A DNA stretch of 64,000 nucleotides from Endomicrobiales bacterium (lineage in GTDB: Bacteria > Elusimicrobiota > Endomicrobiia > Endomicrobiales > JAFGGC01), in NCBI GenBank assembly GCA_016930715.1, contig JAFGGC010000001.1, positions 62,001 to 126,000 on the forward strand, given 5' to 3'. Position numbers and translations under genes: made by a program. Position 1 is the first letter of the stretch; each line of letters begins with the position of its first letter. Below, one piece after another: positions 48,701 through 60,700 of the stretch. The notes under the pieces were generated by a model. The model worked only from the letters and a program-made list of their open reading frames with translations, had not been told where the DNA came from and did not search any database.

Positions 48701-51700
48701 GTTTTCACGCCGTTTACGGTTTTCTCCGTGACCGACACGGACTCTAGGGGAATCCCGAAAACCCTTGCTATGTCGGCCTTCATTAAAGGTTCAAAACCCA
48801 TCTGGACTCTGCCGTGCTTAGAAATCCTGCTGATATTGTCCTGAAGGTCGATTGGGATATACTGGCCCGCCGACGCTTCAAGGTATTTTTGCGTCATTAT
48901 CTTTAAAGACGAGGCGCCGTAATTTCCCTTGAAAAAGAGCTCGTCAACATTGTAATCTACCCTGAACGGCTGGGTGTTTATCATGCAGACTTCCGTGAGA
49001 TTCGGGAATATTTCGAAGATTTTCATGTCAAGGCCGGCGGGATATATGGCGGTCCTCGGCTCGAGGGTGGCGGCTTCCGCCTCGGGGAAGCTTGCCGCGC
49101 GGTGAAGGACCGGCGCGGGTTCTTTCGCGGAAGCCTTGGGCTGGCCCACGGAAAGCGCTACTTTCCTTGCCGTGACCCATTCGGCCGCGCGCTTCGGCAG
49201 CCAGCCGAGCCATATGGGCGTTTCCAAGCCATCAATGAAATCCTTGTTATGCCAGGCGTGTAAATCTGCCGACGTCCCGGCGGCCATCCACGCGGCGGCG
49301 ATACCGACCGCGGCAAATACCGAAGAAATAAACGGCGTAATATTGAACAGAAGGGCCGCTGAAACGCCTGCGGCTGCGGGTATCAAGAAAGGAACTGTTA
49401 ACGGTACGGAAAGGAGGGTTCTGGCAAAGAGGTCTTTCAAGTCTTCCTTCGGCGTCCAGGGGCCGTCGACCTTCCCCGCCGCTATGCCTATCCATTTCAC
49501 TATCGTGTGCGAGAAGGCAAAACCGACGGTCGCCCAGCCGAGACCGACGGAAAGGGCAGTAAACAGTGAATAGTTAATAGTTAACAGGAAAACCGGCAAA
49601 ACCACGGCGCCTAAAAGCGGGAATGCCACCGTCTCCCACTTCGGAGCGGTCTGTGTCACGTATTTTTCATAGGCGGCCCTGTCCCTGAACCACTCGGCGC
49701 CGATGGCAAGGGCTCCGGCGCCTCTTTGGCCGAAGAGCTTCCGCACCATTTCCCTGGTGATACTGCCGGACGAGCCCGTCACCGGCTTAATAATGTGCTC
49801 CAGGCCGAGATAAACGGCGGAGGCAACGTCGTTTGTATCCAAGTAAACGGTTATTACACCCTCTTTCGCGGCGTCCGCCCAGCTCGGTACCTGTCCGGGG
49901 GTTTCCGGCAATTCAAGGATCTCCACGCGCCATTCGCGGCCTCCATAGACGATTTCGGCCTGAGGGTTCCCGTAGAATTCGGAGAGTTTCTTCAGGGCCC
50001 CTTCCAGCCACGGGTATTGCCCGGCAAAACGTCTCATCGCCGCTTTGTCCGAGATTAAACCGTCAATCGCGCGGGCAAACACCAATAGTCCCTCATGGGA
50101 CAGAGGTTTTGCCGGCTGCGATACGAACACCTCGTACCGTGCGCCGGTCATCCGCCGGAGGTCTTCTTCCGTTTCGATGCCTTTTGCCTTCATATCAAAT
50201 GCCGTCAAACGCGTTGCCATGAACGCTTCAAGGCGCTCCTTCGTGACGCTCATGCCGTAAGGTATCCCCGCCTCATGCAGTTCATCGATCACCGCCATCC
50301 TTTTCGCCTTGGAGAGATTCAGGAATACCGTTTCGTCCATTAATCTGTTCCACCACAACACCGGGTCGGTGTTCAGGGAGAGAAGGTTGTACTCCTTGAC
50401 AAGTACCAAAAGCTCAAGGACTCGCCCCCGGAGCGAAAGCGCGGAAAAACCGAGCGCTTCTTCCTTTTCAAGATACACGTCGCGCACCCTTTCAGGGAAA
50501 GTTTGTTCGTTGGCCTTCAGGAACTCCTCGTCCCGCGACAGCTCGTGAAAAAACACTATCAGGTCGCTGACAATCCTCTTAATATTGGGCTCGATGTTTT
50601 GGGCGTCCCTTAACGGCACCAGATGTTTTTCAAGCTCCTCGACGGCAGTTTCCACCGGTGGCTTCATACCCGGCTGCCAGTTTTCGTGGTGGTAAGGCCT
50701 GTGGTAATCGCAGCAACCGTCAAAAATATCCGAGGCAAGAAGAAATACCGAAAGGACAAAAATGACGTAGCCCATGTCGTTTATGTAGCCGGTGTCTTTT
50801 TCCTTTATGGCCTCCGCGCCGAGAAGTATGTACTTGGCGTTGTCGACCACCGGCAGTTCGTTAGTCATTATGAGGTCGATCAGTATCTCGTCGTGTTTTC
50901 TTATCATCCTGCGCTCGGGCGAACCCTCGGCATACACCCTCGGACTCAAGAAAAGCTTTACCTCGCTCGGCTCGAGCTTTGCCAGGTCGTGAAATGCCAC
51001 TGCCACCTGTCCGTAGCGCAGTCTCTCGAGGTTTATGTGGATCCCAGGATGCTTTCCGTTCCATCTTTCTACCATAAGCGGCATTAGGTTTATAGCCATT
51101 CGCGCCGCGTGATGCTGGATATGAATAAGGGATTTAGTGCCTTCTCTCTGTATCATCTCCCGGAGATTGGGGTCCGGGGCGCTGTCCCTGAGGGCCTGCG
51201 CGAAAAGATTATAGAGGTTCAGGACCTTCGTCATAAGATGAAGCAGAGACGCGGGTTTGTCCCCCGCGAGCAGGACATTGGCCTTGGCCTGTTCAAGCGA
51301 CAGCTGCCACGTGGCCTTTCTCAACGCCTCAAGGCCTTCCTGGTTCCTCGTGACGGAACCGTCGGTCAAATCAAGCGTTAGAACGGGCACGTAGGTGTTC
51401 ATATCGGGGAAATAACAGAATTCTATCTTGCTGAACTCAAACGACCCCAGGTCCGTCTGCGATTCGTACTTCTTCATTATCTCGACAAACTTCTCGTACT
51501 GCTCGTCGGTATATTCCCTCACCACGTAACCGAGGGCAATGTAGCCCGCGAAATCCCTCTGGCCGGAGTGAGTCTTGCTCTTTATGCCCGCTTCTATTTT
51601 AAGGACTTTTTGCAGGTGTGAAGGGTCTTTAAAATGCAGGAAAGTGGTTATCGCCTTGGTGAGGCCCATCCGTTTTATGTACGCCTTCACCTTGCCGAGC

Positions 51701-54700
51701 CGCCCGATTTCTCTGAAAGCGCTTTCCACCTGGACCAGCCGCCTTTCGTACTGCTCCGGATCGATACCGTTGGAATAGTCCGGATATTGCTCGCTGGGGT
51801 CTATGTCGGAAACGGTCGTGTGGAACGAATCCGGGTCTATGGGCGCGATGTGCGGAGCGTCAACGTCGTTCAAGCCGGCCGCTGTGAGTTCGTCAAAAAG
51901 CTGCTGCTGGATCCTTGCCAGGCGGTCGAATACCGGGCTTTTTCTCGGTATTCTGACTATGGTCGTCAGACCGTAAAACTCCCTTGCCGTGCCGTCCAGG
52001 CGGAACTTCCGTTTTTCAAGATGGACGTTGGGGTCGAATCTCCTCCCCTCGTACCTTCCGACGGCGCTTCCCGCGAAACGCCTTTCATAATCTCTAATTA
52101 GCGCGCTGTCTTCTTTTGAAACCGGCGAGAAAAAACTCTCATACACGTCGAACACGGCGTGAACGAGGACTATCGAGGCGGCGATGGCGGCGGGGTTTGC
52201 GGCAAGAGGTATTACGGAATACATCATCAGCACTAAAACACGCAAGAGATGCGCTGCCGGCGAGCCGCGTATGGCGTTCGGGTCCCTGCGAAGTTCAAAA
52301 AGCGTGTGCAGCACCGCGTAGTTTAACATCACAAAACCCATTAGAACCGGCCCGATATAAAACGAAAGCGGTATGAACACCGCCATCTCGATGAAAAGCC
52401 CGAGCACTCCCAACCGTTTGTCCCCGGTTATGGAATGGAGAAGAGAAGCGGGCAACGGCCGGGTTTTTTCGGCGCCGTCAATCTTGTCGAGCAGGCCGTC
52501 CAGGTCAAACGCCCTCGATTCCCTCACGAGATCCTCGTTATCGCCGCCGCCGAACACTACCGCGCCGAAAACCTCGATCGGAATGTCAAACACGAGCTCA
52601 GAGAACCTGGCTATCTGCTCCGGGGTATCATTCTTATCGAACTGCCTGACCGTCCTGGCGCCGATCTCGACCAGTCTTTCCTCCGTCGCCTCAAGGACGC
52701 TTTCTTCCTTTCGCGTCAGATTTATCCCGGGACCCTTGCCGAAGAGTGCAAGATCGAGCAGCCAGCTGAAAGTATCGATATCGACATTCCGGAAGATATC
52801 CTCTATGTCGTCCGTGTCGCTTCTGAAAGACGTCGCGCCTATGGCCGTTATCGCTCTTGCCAGCGCCTTGACGTCTTTTTCTCCTTTAACGCCTCTCTGC
52901 TCCGCGATTTCTTTGGCGGCAGAAAACGCGCCTTCTCCTATCAAGACCCTGCGGTGCGGCAGCATCGCCTCGCACAGGCTTCGAAGCTGGTCCCTGAAAT
53001 CCCCCAGCATACCTTTCATATCCTCAAGCCCTGCCGCAGAAATGTCCGCGCGCGAAAGTCTGTCGAGACTATCTCTCATCGTGCCGGAAAGAAGGCTCAA
53101 TATTCCGAAAATAATGCGCCTTTTTTTGACGAATTTTTCCGGTTTATCGACTATTTCATTAAGATCCGACAGATACATACGAAGCGTGGCAATGTTTTGC
53201 TTGACGGCTTCATATGCGCGAGGATTGTTAACGCTTGGTTCGCCGCTCAGCTTCGTGTGGTCCAGAATGTATCTTATGGAAGCTCTAATTACCTCGACAT
53301 GTTCTTCCCGGAAAGCCTTTTCCCTGAGCCGCGCCAGACCGGCTTTCTCGACCAGCTCTGAGATGTCGACCGGTTCGGCGCTTTCGCTCACCGCAGCCCT
53401 CGGGCCCCTGGAACGGGAAGCCCTTGCCTGCCGCCTGTAGTGAACAAGGACTTCCGCCATCTTGCGTATGACGGCGGCCATCACGGAGGCGTTTATCCTC
53501 TGCACTTCTTCCTCGTATTCGGGCAGGACCACCCTGCCGCGCTCGTAGCGGGGGCTCCACTTCCCTTCTATCTCTTTCAGCGATTTTTGGGTCCCGTCAA
53601 TTATGGAGCAAAGCTCTTCTTCCGTGCTCTGCTGAAGCTGCACGAAGGCGCTGTCCGGAACGAAAACGCGCGTGACCCCGCCCCTGGAACCGTAGAAAAA
53701 ATACTCCGCGGTGAAATTGTTCGGGTTCTCGTTGGCAAGCGCCCCGGCAAGGAACGCCAGCGAATGGCCCCTCTCGGGAGGAATGCCCTCCTGTCTGAAT
53801 ATGAAATGCTCAAGACCTTCGTGTATTACCGCTTCAAGATCATCTTTTCGCAAATAAACGGTATCAATTCCTTCGTCGCCGGCAGCCCTTATGTGCCTGA
53901 CTGTTCTGTTGTCCAGGTCTATGGCCTTGAATTTAACGGGGTGTCTTACGCCGTCAATAGTTATCGCGGGTTCCGGAGATTCAAGAAGGGCGACGAGCCG
54001 CGCCATGGAATTCTCAAGGTTCAGTTCGACTATCTTTGAGGCCGGACGGTCCCGGTCGTCCTTCTGCGCCATCTTTGCCCTGATGCGTCCGGCAAGCGCG
54101 GTCCTTTGAGCGGGCGTCAAGTCAAGAACGCATTCTTTTTCGAGTTTTTTCAGGTCTTCGGCGCTTATGTCCGGCTTGTTCACGCCGTGCAGGCCGTTGG
54201 CGGCGCCTTTTTGCGCGCCGGCGGAGCGCCCGAAGAAGAACCTGAACGCTTCGGCAACACGCTCAAAGAATGACGCCCCTTTCGCGGATTTGATAAGAAA
54301 GGCTTTGTTGTATTTGACGAGCATCCTGCCCAGGGCGGCCAGCTCGCTCCCTGAGTCGCTGCCCTGCCAGGGCAGACCGAGCTCGCCGCGGTAAAACTTG
54401 AGGAAGAACCCCTGCGGGTCCTCCATAAGCATCTTCAGGTACCGAGGAGCGCCGGGCTCTTTGAGTATTTTTAAATCCCTTCTTATCTCGGCCGGGAAAC
54501 TGCCCATTACCTTTTCGCGTATGAGGATGAACGTGTCCAGATACCTCCTCCACGCTTTCCTGGAATATTTTTCCTTCTCCGTCTCCATGGCAGCGTAGTT
54601 CTCGGCGTGGGAAAGCAGGCTCAGGGCCTCGAATGCGAGCTCTTCATCGGAAAGCTCCCTGGTGTAGCTTGCCGGCACTCTGTTTTTCAGCGCGACACCG

Positions 54701-57700
54701 GAAAGGAGCATGGTCGAAGAAACGAACCTTTCATGTATTGCCCGCGTGTCCCGGTCCTTCTCAAAAAGCGGCCGTACCATGAAATTCACCGTCTTTCCGT
54801 TGAATTTCACCGAGGGCATGTCAACGAACTGGTTGTACTCGCCGGGGATGAAGATCACGATGTCAATGTCGTCCGGTTCGTCTCCCTCGGGCGACCAGAT
54901 ATAACTGCCGTGGAGTATCACGACCGCGTCCCGCACCTGTTCCGGGGCGAGGTGCATGCTTATGCCGACCGTGCCGAGCCTCTCGTCTATGAACTCGGCG
55001 AGTGTCATGCCGTCCTGCTTCTGTTCGACTAGAAGGCTCTGAAGGCGAGAGCGCATTATCCGCCTTGCCCCGGCATCCTTGCCGATGAAGCCCCAGAGGA
55101 TGTTGTCCGAGGAATCGAGCTGTCCGATTATCTCGTCGGGAGAATATCCGTCAGCAGACGGCACCGAAACATCCCTTTCCGGCGGAAGATATTCCGCCCG
55201 CCACCCGCTTTCCATCGTCATCGGGAGCCTTTTCCCTTTTGGCGTGAGGTTGTACAATAAGTGTCCGACGTTCGTGCTGGCGTAAAAGATAATTAACGCA
55301 TCCCCTATGTTAAATCCAAAAAAGGCCGCCGCCGCGGCAATTGCGGCAGACACACCGAAGATAATCCACCCCCACTTCTTGATTACCGACCGCTCTTCCG
55401 GCGTGTAAGGATGCAGCTTTGCGAACAGGGGCGGCATAAAAGCAAGCAGTAGGGTCTCGCAAGGATTTACAAAAGGGGCAACTAAATAACGGGCCGTACG
55501 GATGAGCCCTTTATGCTGGCTCGGATTTTCCCACCACGCAGATTCAAGAGGCTGAGCTCTGAAAATACGTTTAAAGAAGTTAGCTATCGCTCCAACGATA
55601 CGATAGCTTGAAGGAAGGGTGAATGCCTGAACTATCTGGGCATTTTTATTTAGCGGCATTTCGTCAACGGTTGCATTGTTATATTCATGAAGCATATCGG
55701 TCTCGGCTCTCAACTTGCCTGATGAAACAGGAAAAAACACCGCCGGATCGCTCATTTCAGTATTCCTGTCTACGTTGAGTATATCGAGTATCCTCAATTC
55801 ACCATCAGCACCGGAACCCCTGGGAAGGTTGTAGAGCCCTAAAATGAGACCCCCTGTTATGGATATCATCTCTTCATAAGCGGCCGAAGAGATGACGCAC
55901 GGCATTTCTTCGCCCAGGCGCTTGGTCATAAAGTTCAAAGCATGGCTGTAAGACGAACAGTGGTCAAAAACAAGGGTAACATTTCGCAGGTCAATACCCC
56001 TGCCCCTGGCGGCGATAAGAGCATCCGACAATTCTTCGAACGATACCGTTATTTGACCGCGCTTAACCCAGGCCCCATCCTTTTTCCCGTGGGCATGTAC
56101 CCAAATAACGGTATTTTTATCTTTAGGTATGTCGGCAATCGCTTTAAGAAATCTTTTTTTGGCTTCTTCCGGGTTCACATTGTCGGCACGATATTTTTCT
56201 ATCCTGCCGCCATATCTCTCAACAAGCTTCGACAGTCTGGCTGACGACGCGTCGAACTCGTTCTCATACCCGTGCAGGCCAATGACATGCGTATTTTCAT
56301 CGATCAGCACCCTGGCCTTGTTCTTCTCTATTACTGCATACATGATTGCCGCGGCTCCTTGGATTGAAACACGCGAAGGGACAATACTGAATCTGTCGAT
56401 GAACCTCGCTATTGCTAAACTCACCGCGCGCCGTGCCGCCTCGCTGTCCCTGACATTAGTCTTGCGGAACAATTCGGTCATCCTGCCGTATTCGTTTTCA
56501 TATACCTGCTTTTCCGTGTCGCTCATTTGGGGACGGTCTATTATGTCCCTAAGGGTTAATACTGCCGGTTTACTTTCAAAAAAGCTTCCACAAAAGGCCG
56601 CAAAGTTCCTAATATTCACGAAAGCACGGCCAAAAAGGCCTGTCCTTGCCGCCACAGGGGAACCTTCGTCCGTTGGAACGAACTCATCGCGCATTATTTG
56701 CTCGTCCTCTTTTGCGGTAGTTTGCACGCCCTGTATCGGAACTTCAAAGGCTATATAAATCCTGGCTGTTCCGTCACTATAATAGCCGTCATTCTTCCAG
56801 AGGAATTCAAAATCCCTCGCAAGGCTTTTAAAGAAGTTTTCTTCAGGGCTTCCGGCATGCGTATGCTGGATTATTTCTTTTATCCCGAGTCTTTGCGCGT
56901 CCTTAATATCTTCGTGAAAAAACCTCTTGCCTATGCCCTGACCGCGATAACCCGGGAAAATGGCCCCAAAAGGCCTGTAACCGTTCGATTCCATTATCGA
57001 ATAACCGACGACACTGCCTTTTGAATTCTTTGCCACGCGCACTATGCTATCGCTCTGTTCGGCAATACTTTCGATGTATATGGAATGTTTCTGCCATCCC
57101 GCGGACCTGTTTATCTTTCTTATTTGTTTCAGTACTTTCCTTGATTCGGCGTCATATCTTTTAAAAACAAATCTCTCGATGCTGACGGAACCGGCATCTG
57201 GTCTAAAAAATTTCCCTATTAGACCCGTGATTTCACCTACCGGCCAGATTTGAGCGATAGCATTCCCAAAAGTGTTTGTCGCAGGGGATGTTTTCACGGA
57301 TTTCTTGGCGCTCACGTGCTTTTCTATCGCGGCTTCGGCCCGCTTCCTCAGGACGTCCACCGGCTCTATCCCGAACTCATCAGCCGCCCTGAGCAGCTGA
57401 CCGTGGTCCCGCGCGGATTTTCTCCTGGCTATCACATAATAAACGGCGGCAGCCTTTGCTCTTACCAGATCATTGAAGCCGTATTGATAGATCCGCGAGA
57501 GCGAGTACCACGCGCCGGGATTCCCCGGTTCGTTGATGAGAGAAAGCCAGAACGCGTCAACCGCCGCGTGAAAATCTTTCTTAGCGGCAAGAATGTCGCC
57601 GATTGACGACCATAGGTCTTCGGATTTACAATTAAGCTTATCGGCCCTGGCGAAAGAGCTAAGGGCTTCATCGTCTCTTCCAAGCGCGCCGTAGCCGAAC

Positions 57701-60700
57701 CCGAGGTTGTGCCATAAAAGAAAGGAGTCGGGGAATACTTCCAGCGCTTCCCTGAAAGCGGAAACCGCCTCGCTGTATCTTTTCTTCTTCATAAATATGG
57801 AACCGAGGTTCGTGAGTATTCCCGTTCTTATGCCCTCTTCGTACCCGGATATGGTCACAACCGGATGCATTTTCCAGTTGGGGACCGAGAATTCCTTCCT
57901 GTACGCCTTCCCCTTCGCCAGATTTTTCTCCACCTCGCCGGGCATCAGCGCCTCGGGAGGGACCGGCCCGGCAGTTTCGGTCTGGGCCGGGTCCACAACG
58001 AAGTAAGTACCGTCGCTTAAAACCGCGAGCGCGCACACGTGGCCTTCGTCGGAATCGTACAGGTCCTTGTCCACGTCCACGTAATATACCCTGAATCCCA
58101 GTTTTTTTAGAATCCTGCCGGCAAAAACCGCCTGCATAAGGCAGGACATATGCTTTCTTTTGACTATTTCCGAAGGCGATATTTCGTTTATCTCAGCAAA
58201 TACTTCGCTTTCAATATTGAGGCCTTTTGCTTCTCGCAGGAACAACTTGCTGAATTCGGACGCTCCGTTTTCGGACGAAAGGCCGTCCCTGTAAAACGCC
58301 GAAACCTTGGCGGTCACGAGCGCGCATATTCGTGTTTCTTTTTCCCGGAGCCCGAGGCGGCTCCTCATTATGCCTTTCGCGCGTTCCGCTATTTCGTCCA
58401 AGACTTTTTTCCCGCTGTCGTTCACGTCGGTTATCTCGTCAAGCACGCTTCCGCCGCGCTCTATCACGGCGTCCTGAAGCATCCTGAAAGGAGCATTAAC
58501 CTCCCGCGCGAGGCCTGCCGCCCATTTAGACCTGTTCAGGGCAAACAACCTTGCGATGTACCTCGGTGGTTTCGAGCGGACGTACTCAAGCCACTGGTCA
58601 TCGATGCCGAGAAAAACCTGGGCACGCGCCCTTCTCTTGGCGTTCAACCCGGCCTTTCTTCCTCCGGCAAGCGCGGTGAACGAATCCGACACCTTTAAAA
58701 GGTACTTTTCAAGCCCGGGATTCTTCGTCCGCGCGGCGATCTGCGCAAGCTCCTTGAGATACGCCGCCGCGGAAACGAAGTCTTCAATGATGACTCCCGC
58801 CGGACGATCCCTGACGACACCCCATTTCGCGTCCAGCTCGTCCACGAATCGTATGAACTCCACGAAGTCGATGTCTTCGGCCACTTTCACGCTGAGAGAT
58901 GTTTCGATTTTGCGATCCGGTATGAACACGCTTGGTATCACCGATTTTTTTTCGGCTATATCAAAAGACGCTCCTTTGAGCATTCTTCTATCCACGAAGC
59001 TGAACCTCACGTGGTCCATAAGCTCGGCAAGCGCCTCGACGGAGTTTTTGGTAAGCTCGTCCATAAACGTTACAGGCGCGAAATCCGGCTCCGCTCCGGG
59101 CCTCAAAGGCGGCTGCGCCGCGCGCGGCGCAGTTCGCGGTAGCGAGAGAAGCCTTCCCGCGGTATCTTCGGCGATTTTCATTATTTCCGGATGGTGAGGC
59201 TTTAAACGGTGGACTTTGTCGTACGCCTGAATGAGGGGAAGCGATCTGGAGTCTTTTGCTACGAGGTAATACTCGGATATTTCTTCTATCGCGAACTCGT
59301 CAAGAAGGCTCCTGCCGAGCACGTTCCTTAACTCCTTGCCCCTGCGGTCGTTCTCGGAGACAAGCGCGTCAAGGAAATCCCTCTGGATGTACAAAACGTA
59401 TTTCCCGCCCTCTTTCACCATCACGCACGGAAGGCCGCAGGGACGGTTTGCGAACCTCTTGAAAACATCCGTGGTTCTGGACGCGACGACCCGTATTTTT
59501 TTCGGGTCTATGCCCAGAAGCAGTTTGAGCCGCGCCGCCTCCATCAGGGATTTTTTAAGCCTTTCGGCGTTCTCGAGTGTTTTTATGTCGCGCGCGTCCG
59601 ATGATTGCCGCGTAATGATATCCTGCTTGCCCTTGCCCTTGAAAAGTCTGGCAAGTCTGACGGAAAGGTTCTGGGCCGGTTCTATGCCCGACGCCCTGAG
59701 AAAAAGCTTAATGTTGAGGCTTACCGCCGAAAGCACATCGTTCGCTTCATTGTTTTTCGCGGTCATCCTTTCGAGTTCCTCAAAAAACGCCTCGGTCTCG
59801 GACACGAGGAATTCCATCGCTTCCCTGACGAACTCGTCGCCGGAAAGAACGCCCGTCAGGTCGGCCGCGAACTGTCTGGCCGCTTCAATATACTTATCCC
59901 TGTCGGCAATTAGGAGAACGGCTTTTTCGGCGTCTGTGCCTTTAAAATCCTTGATCTTCGCGGAATATGATTTGCGGAGCTTATCGAACTCCTTGTAGAA
60001 GTCGCGAATCGCGTCACTGGTCTGTTTTTTCTTGCTTTCATCCAACCCCAAATCCATGTCGATAAAAGCTGACATCCCCTGCGCGTAGTTCAGCGCCGAA
60101 TCGTTAAGGAACCAGTACGCGAATCTTTCCGGGTTTGCCGAGTCTTCGGCTGCCATGTAGCCGCCGGGTTTATGGAACGGGTTGGGGGTGGCTTCAGGAT
60201 GCTTCCGCAGATGCTCGGAGAAATTCGCGCCGAAGAGCTTCGTGCGGCGCCCGGCCGCCAGGGCAATGTCGGCGAGTTTCCTGTATCCTTCGACCTGGCT
60301 CTTGAATTTTTTCGGGCTTTTCTCGTTTGTCCCGACTGCAAGAATGGCGTCCGGGGCGAGTTCCAGGGCTCTGGATATTTTTTCCCCATAAATCCGACCC
60401 GCGAGCATTACCAGCATTCCGTTCTTATTCGCGGTCAGCCTTGCGATCATCCCCGGGTCGCGCTCCAGCTCTGCTGCTATGTCCGGAGCCTTGAGCAGTA
60501 TCCCGTCAATACCCGAAGGGATAGGTGCGTCCATCTCTCCGGACGTCCTCTGGACAAAGACCACCGTTTCGGGATGGACCATGCGTATGGCGTTTATTGT
60601 GCTCTGGTCAATGCCCGCGTAGACTATGATGCTGGCGCCGTTCGAGGCCGCGACGTAGGCGGCATCGGGGTTTTCGGTGTGAAAGGCGATGACGCTTCCG

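Noticed and set aside
51390-51990. 2H-phosphoesterase-like segment in the giant protein (S-F-H-T-T-V)
   Set aside because: Only one of the two H-x-T/S motifs is visible; the second position has no His, so the family cannot be supported.
52373-53440. A 355-codon plus-strand open frame opposite the giant gene
   Set aside because: Serine/arginine-rich antisense shadow of a coherent minus-strand frame.
53770-53830. HExxH-type metallopeptidase at V-I-H-E-G-L-E-H in the giant protein
   Set aside because: The second His is one residue too far (H-E-x-x-x-H), so it is not a zincin motif.
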